A DNA stretch of 64,000 nt from Pezicula radicicola (lineage: Eukaryota > Ascomycota > Leotiomycetes > Helotiales > Dermateaceae), in NCBI GenBank assembly GCA_003008705.1, contig PDUO01000017.1, positions 695,032-759,031 of the forward strand, given 5' to 3'. Each line of letters starts with the position of its first letter. Position 1 is the stretch's first letter. Both the position numbers and the translations under genes were made by a program. Below, one piece after another: positions 57,701-64,000 of this stretch. Under the pieces are notes generated by a model. The model did not search any database. It was not told the DNA's origin and worked only from the letters and a program-made list of their open reading frames with translations.

Positions 57701-60582
57701 ATGACTTCCGAAGCTCCAGCAGATGGCGATTCGCACCTGCATGGCTTCAAGGAAAAGATGAAGGCGAAATTTGATTCGCCAATCAATGACCTACGAGAAA
57801 AGATCAGAGATACAAAGCTGTATGACCTCAAGGTTGGCCTCATTCACAAGAAGTAGGCATTGCGCATTATCCGCTGAGGTTGCTGAGAGGCACGCGATGC
57901 TAATATACCCCAATCAATCAGGCACGAAATCGGAAAGCTTGGCAATCTTGTGAGACCCCACGTACATGTTGTGCACTTTCATATCTGACGATAGCTAAAT
58001 AGATCAATCCCAACCATCGACACGATGAAGAGCACGAAAAAGCTACGGATGACAAGAGAACGAAGATTAGCGACTCGCACAGGTTCCAATCATTCGCTCC
58101 CGAACGTCCAGGGAACAACATCAAGTGGTATGTGGATGGGAGAGACTACTTTTGGGTAAGGATGCTGCTGGGGAGGAATACAGGTCATTGTTGACGCTGA
58201 GATCAGGCTGTGTCTATTGCGCTCGAGCGTGCGACCGAGACTATATACATCGAGGATTGGTGGCTCTCTCCCGAGTTATTTATGCGACGACCTCCACATT
58301 ACAACCAGGAATGGCGACTGGACCAGATTCTCAAGCGCAGAGCAGAGGCTGGTGTAAAGATTTACGTTATTGTGTATCGTGAGGTAGAGGTAAGATAACC
58401 CCATATCCTCTCATGTTCATCGATGTTAAGTATGTGTATTAGGCTGCGATAACGTGTAATTCAGCACATACAAAACATGCACTCCAAGCTTTGTGCCCGA
58501 AAGGTACCCCTGGACATGGAAACATCATGGTCATGCGACATCCCGATCATAATGTTCTCGAGAACGCCGCAGACATGACATTCTACTGGGCTCACCACGA
58601 GAAATTTATCGTCATAGATTGGAACACAGCTTTTATTGGTGGCCTGGACCTTTGCTTTGGACGATGGGACAATCACCAGCATCCTCTTGCTGATGTCCAT
58701 CCAGCAGGAGTCGCCACTGAAATCTGGCCGGGCCAAGATTTCAATAACAATCGAGTCATGGATTTTCAAAAGGTTGCCGATTGGAAGTCTAATGCGCTCT
58801 CGAAGGCCGAATATGGACGGATGCCATGGCATGACGTGGCTATGGGTGTTGTGGGCGACTGTGTCTACGATATCGCGGAGCATTTCATTCTGCGTTGGAA
58901 TTTTGTCAAGCGGGACAAGTACAAACGTGATGGCAGATATGACTGGCTTACTATGGAAGGCCGTGAAGGTCCGGATGAGGACTTGGTTGGAGTTCAGAGG
59001 CCCAAACATCCAGTGGGCGATTACATTCATCAGCCATTGACGCCGCTCTCGGGGAAGACGTTAGGCGACAAACAGGGCACAGTGCATGCACAGATTGTTC
59101 GGAGTAGTTGCGATTGGTCTAGTGGTATCCTCACAGAGCACAGCATCCAAAATGCTTACAGTGAACTTATCAGAAATGCCCAGCACTACGTATATATCGA
59201 AAACCAATTCTTCATCACGGCAACAGGGGATCAGCAAGCACCAATAAAGAATACAATTGGCAGGGCCATTGTTGAGGCATGTGTTCGTGCAGGCAAGGAG
59301 GGAAGAAAGTTTAGAGTAATTGCAATTATTCCATCTATTCCAGGGTTCGCTGGCGATCTTCGAGAGGATGCAGCCACAGGTACAAGAGCAATTATGGATT
59401 ACCAGTATAAGTCCATCTGTCGTGGTGAGCACTCGATTTTTGAGCAGATCAGAGCGCAAGGAGTTGATCCAACAAATCATATATTCTTCTTCAACTTGCG
59501 GTCATACGATCGCCTTAATGTTACACCTGCAATCAAGAAGCAGGAGGAAAAGTCAGGAGTATCATACCAGGAAGTACAGAGAGCCGAAGCTGAAGAGATA
59601 ATGGACGAAGGAATTCATGGAACAAAAGATGACGAGGGCAGTGTTGACAAACACATGGGCACAAAGAAGCATCCACATCTTCACAGATCCGACTCGGGCA
59701 ATGAGAAGACGGAAGAGGCGACGGATGCCAAACGTAAATTTGAGGCCGAGGCTGAGAATGTTGGCAACGACCAGGAGCCAAAGAGCACCGACAGTGTTGC
59801 GAAGAATGCAATGCGCGATCAGCCCAGCTTGAAAAATGAACCTTGGGAAGGCCCTCTTGAAGACGAAGTCGACAACTGGATCCAGGAGGAACTTTACATC
59901 CACGGGAAAGTTCTGATTGTAGATGACAAAACTGTCATATGCGGGTCATCAAACCTCAACGATCGCTCGCAGCTTGGCATTCACGATAGTGAACTCTCAA
60001 TTGTAATGACAGACACAAAAGTACTCCACTCGAAGATGGCAGGCGAGCCCTACGAAGCCGGTCATCATGCGGCAACTCTCCGGCGCTACTTGTGGAGAGA
60101 GCACCTAGGTCTTCTCAAGCCACAGGATCTCGATGCCTCTAAAGATGCTAATGCTCAACCCCCGGATGTTCCTAACAACGTACAAGAAGACGACACATAT
60201 GAGTTCGTAGCCGACCCCCTAAGCGACGAGGTCTGGGATATGTGGACTAGTAGAGCTTCGAAGAATACCGAGATCTTCCGTCGATTATTCCATGCTGATC
60301 CTGATGACCATGGTAAGCCCTATTTCTCTGTCTCGGCTGAATATATCAAATAACTAACATCTGATCGTAGTGAAAACTTTCGAGGATTATGATAGATTCC
60401 TACCTTCTAAGGGCACAAAATCTGGACATATTTATGATAAAATGACACCTGTTGATGAAATCAGACACAAGCTTGACCAGATTAAGGGGCATCTTGTTTG
60501 GATGCCGCTGGATTTCTTGAAAGATGCACCAATGGCTGAAGCTGGTAATTATCTTCTCGATTGTTTCGAAAACCTAGAATAA
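57701..60582 (+). CDS. Phospholipase D
   Basis: Hydrolyses phosphatidylcholine to phosphatidic acid and choline. Six exons (57701-57852, 57922-57949, 58003-58155, 58207-58389, 58443-60312, 60371-60582) join in phase to 865 aa; exon 2 is only 28 nt (HEIGKLGNL). Both HKD motifs are intact: HEKFIVID (His about 224, Lys 226, Asp 231) and HGKVLIVDD (His about 659, Lys 661, Asp 666), each followed by the GG/GSSNLNDRS serine segment. Family blocks IYIEDWWLSPELFMRRP, QIVRSSCDWS and YIENQFF are present. Residues about 550-640 form a charged, low-complexity insert (TDAKRKFEAEAEN). No PX or PH domain is encoded, so it differs from Spo14/Pld1 and resembles the shorter second PLD of filamentous fungi. Confidence 0.93.
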
Positions 60583-61326
60583 AGACTAATTCTCGATATC
60601 CAGGTCTCCAAGTAAATTCATGGACTGAAAGTATTTATACTTGAGCTGCTACTGAGAAAAGGGTGCGTGAACGGTAGGTCTTCTGTATTATTTTGGCGTG
60701 TTGGGATTTAGGAAAGAGTGGAAGGCGTGGTCTTGGATTTAAGATGTTTTTTTAGTGTAAAATATGACTATTTATTGTGCAGGCTTTAATGGCCCTATGA
60801 TGACGTCAATAAACTTGTGTACAACGCGGCTTTGTGAGTTGGCATTGACTTTTGATGTAACAAGGTAACTGAGTAGATTATCCTAGTTGGCAGTCCACCA
60901 ACGTCTACACGAGTGTTAAACTAAGTCATTAGTCCTATTGCATGTAATCCTCTCGAAGTTCGGAAACTATTGAAATCAGGAAATCCAAAGAACAAAGAAC
61001 AAGTACTAAGTTAGCTAGATAGCCCCTAAATTTCTAAATCCCATTATTAAGAGATTTAAATAACCAACCAAAGCATAGCTGTAGAGCAACCATACTAAGC
61101 CATATTTTTCTTGAAATTTTGTTCTCAGTATTACCTTGCCGAATTGGAACATATGTTCCCCTTATTTTAATTAAGCGAGCTAAGCGACTGAATGAGATTC
61201 GTGAAACATCATACAATTATCTTCTAAAACAACAAACTCCTTCCTCATATTCCCTGACTTAAATTGAACAGATAGTATATAGAGATCGTAATCGAGTTGT
61301 CCATTCTTCCACAAGTTAAATGAAAC
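60583..61326. other. Convergent 3' intergenic region
   Basis: AT-rich 3' flanks of phospholipase D and the metallopeptidase-like gene. No feature is recognised. Confidence 0.4.
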
Positions 61327-64000
61327 CTAAGAACTACTTTCCATGCTAACATCCATGCTTTCTTGTCCCTGCTCTTCTAACACGTCCTGTCCAGCCAACC
61401 CTCCCTGGTTAATTGTCTGCACAGCCAAATTCAACAACTCCCCCGACTCCCACTGCTGTACAGAACCCAAAACAAGCTGACCCCTTTGCACCCAAAGATC
61501 AAAAAGCTTCTTCCAAGCAACCGGAACAACATACTCAGGCTCATCCATATACTTTCTAAACTCTCGCAACTCCTCCAACCTCTTCGTAACCATCTCTCTA
61601 ACTACAGTGTGACTCCCAATCTTCTTACCAGTCTCAGAATTAAAACTAGCTAACATGATTTGTAGACATGCTTTTGTGAAGGTGGAGAATATGTAATTGT
61701 AGTCTTCTCCGGTTTTGGTTTCGTTGAAAATTCTATCGTAGATTTGTTCGAATGTGGGGAAATTGTTGCTGTTGCATGCATCCCATGCTTTGTCGACTAC
61801 TGTTGCTTCATTACATGCGACGGTTGTTGAGGTGTTGATGTCGTCTGGGTCCCAGATTATCATGCGGAGGAATTCGTAGCGTTGGATCATTTGTGTGATG
61901 TCGTCTACATATGGTAGATTTTTGTCTGTACAGTCTTTGAGTAAGTCATCCAGGAATTCTCGACCTGTTATAAGTAAGTGTTAGCTTTTAACCGTAGAAA
62001 AAAACTCCTTGATTGGTAGAGGTGAGATGTAGGAAGTTTCATGAACTGACTGACATTCATCGTTAAATTGAAGACAGATACTTCGTTCAGAGTATAAACA
62101 CCGACCATCCTGTATCTCCATAGTCTGAATATCCCAAATCATACCCTTATGAATTTGCTGAATCCCCATCAACTGTTGCAAGAAAAACTGATGATCTACC
62201 GTTGAAACATTAGCCCAAATCTTTCTAATCTCATCCTTCAGCCTTTTCTCAAGGCTGAAATATTTCGTATTGGATAAAGCCTTCGTCATCATCTGGTTCG
62301 AAAAAGTTTGAAACTGTAGTTGTTCAGGAGTTAAATTTATTAAGTTTTTCAATCGTGAATTGTTAGATTCCCAATCTTGAGGTCCTTTGAATTTATTTTG
62401 ATCTCCTTGGCCTAATCTTCCTAATCGACTTGATACTCTCCATCCACGTTTATCTCCCGCTACTACAGTTCCTTCTTTCACTGATTGAAAGTCTAAGAAC
62501 TTTGTAGAGAAGGATTTGACTCCGAGATCCCAGAATTCTTGGAATTGCATGTGTTGGATTAGGGATATTTGGATTGGGAAGAGTGTTTGTGTGTTTTCTA
62601 ATATTGGTGAGGTTAAGACGGGTAGGTAACTTTGTTCTTCGTTTTCTGCTCGTGGCCAGCCGGTTACGCAGAAACTTTATTGGGAGTTGGTGAGTTAGTG
62701 ATGTGTTGTGATGATTATATTGGGGAATACCAAGGTAGGTGGGGGGAATATAGGTACTTACTAGCCGAAGGGATGTTGAACGGCCCTTTTTCCAAATCCT
62801 GCCATTTTTTCTAAGGAACCTCCGAATACTAGATGTTCGAATGCCCAGCCGAGTTCTGATATTGGGTGGTCCTCAAGGTATGGCTATTTATTTGTAAGCG
62901 TCAAAGGTGAAGGGTAATTTCTGTGAATTTAATTTGATTGAATTGGGCTTTCTACATACCTCATGCCAGTAATAAGTATCTTTCCATCTTTGGATTTCTG
63001 GATCGCTATGGACTTTCGCACGTTCTACATCTTTCTCGGCTTGTGACATTGAATTGTATATCTGTGCGTACAAGGGGTTGACTGATTTCATTTTCTCTGC
63101 TAATTCGACGTTGAAGCGTTTCATTGCATCGCTACAATATATAGCCTGTTATAATCATTTGATATGAGTTTTACTATGCCAATGCTGCTAATGGGAAGTA
63201 ATTAGAAGTAATGAGGGTGATACTAACATGTATCAATTCATGACAAATAGTTTGAGCCACCTGCCAACGCAACCCAAGCCTCGCAGCATCCGATAACCCA
63301 TCCATCATCATAGTCCTCACAGGGGTAGTATTTATAAACAAGTAAAATTTACCCGCCGTTAGATCCATATTTGTGAAGCCGTCAGTACCTTCCCAATTGG
63401 CGAAATTGTCAAAGTTCGCATACTGTCCCCTATTCATGAATCCTACGGCTAGTCGTTGTGGGAGGTCCTTTTCGAATAATTCTTGCCATCGGTGTCGAAT
63501 TTGGTCTTCGTTTTGTAGGGCTCTGTGCCTAGGTTTGAGGGTATGGAGAACTTCGTGACGGAATATTGAGATGGCTGGGTGTGATTGGCTGAGATCGGGT
63601 GGTAGGCGATTTGGATCCATTTGTTCTCGTTGTCCGAAGAGTATTGTATCAATCTACTCGTTATTTTTTAAAGTTAGATGTTTGATATTTGTAAAGGAGT
63701 AGGAAGATGTAAAGGTAACTGCTTACGAGTGGGTGAATATAACAGTGTGTAAGCATATAAGTAGCCAAAACTAAACAAGGTGCTATCGTATCCCATACGC
63801 CCGGATCATTAATCCACATAAAAGGAAGAGAATTAGGTGGTTTAATTCCAGTAGGAGGCTCTCGTAATAACCAACGATCTCTCTGTAAACACGGAACAAT
63901 ATAATCAGCAGGCAAATCACCCGGATCCAAAGGACCCGAATACGGATTTGGAAGTAAAGCATTGAGATCTGCTATCTCAGCAGCTGTGAAACCCCATAAT
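61327..64000 (-). CDS. Putative zinc metallopeptidase, 5' end outside window
   Basis: Partial gene; the start lies beyond 64000. Exons in transcript order are >64000-63727, 63653-63228, 63145-62960, 62883-62762, 62674-62055 and 61964-61327, all in phase, giving about 755 aa. RWQVAQTICHELIHAIYC carries a zincin HExxH motif. The HAIYC join is made by splicing. About 80 residues later ISELGWAFEHLVFGG supplies Glu residues suitable as third zinc ligand. The same pair (HExxH plus E-L-G-x-x-x-E-x-x-x-F-G-G) recurs in uncharacterised fungal proteins known to me only as hypothetical. No signal peptide can be judged without the start. The C-terminal 300 residues are helical and unassigned, and the tail is Gln/Ser/Glu-rich. 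The intron before the last exon uses GTCAGT and restores NDECREFLDD. Confidence 0.7.

Noticed and set aside
1..64000. CRISPR arrays, rRNA and tRNA genes
   Set aside because: No regular direct-repeat/spacer array, rRNA sequence or convincing A/B-box pair with cloverleaf was seen by eye; a tRNA scan was not possible.

Overview
The window is nuclear DNA of a filamentous ascomycete. Genes are split by short introns (mostly 45-90 bp) with GTRNGT-type donors and CTAAC/CTGAC-like branch points. The gene set (SEC7, mitochondrial pyruvate dehydrogenase E2, GLTP, cytosolic GlnRS, METTL16-type methyltransferase, SPF1, YVC1, phospholipase D, 2EXR proteins, fungal_trans regulator) is that of Pezizomycotina. 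A placement in Leotiomycetes is my inference from overall look, not from a search. Exon coordinates below come from reading splice signals and checking that the phases join.

Layout. 0-8.6 kb: class III aminotransferase (+), an intact domesticated reverse transcriptase of the rvt family (-), acylphosphatase (+), a 199-bp MITE, and a 2EXR protein (+). 8.6-15.5 kb: an AT-rich, gene-empty island ending in a broken 2EXR gene and a relic of a tartrate/isopropylmalate dehydrogenase. 15.5-24.5 kb: housekeeping genes, with SEC7 (-) and PDH E2 (+) divergent, then GLTP. 24.5-33.5 kb: a C2H2/fungal_trans regulator surrounded by decayed genes (a carbohydrate-type fragment, a GH3 beta-glucosidase, an MFS sugar transporter). 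33.5-41 kb: a multi-zinc-finger coiled-coil protein with a small inverted-repeat element in an intron, and a large orphan protein. 41-54.4 kb: a dense block of GlnRS, macrodomain protein, METTL16-like methyltransferase, P5A ATPase SPF1 and TRP-type channel YVC1. 54.4-64 kb: a doubtful ORF, phospholipase D, and a putative zinc metallopeptidase that runs off the right edge.

The most striking observation is in the rvt gene. After splicing, the insertion between the N-terminal part and the catalytic RT motifs carries a near-copy of the histone H3 N-terminal tail: 29 of 33 positions are identical to H3 residues 2-34. The positions equivalent to H3 K9 and K27 are changed to Arg and Met, while those equivalent to K4, K14, K18 and K23 are kept. 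This suggests a chromatin-reader or modifier link for a domesticated reverse transcriptase.

An 18-bp unit related to GGTTACTCAAATCAAGTC recurs at several places, inside the MITE and elsewhere, as a dispersed minisatellite.
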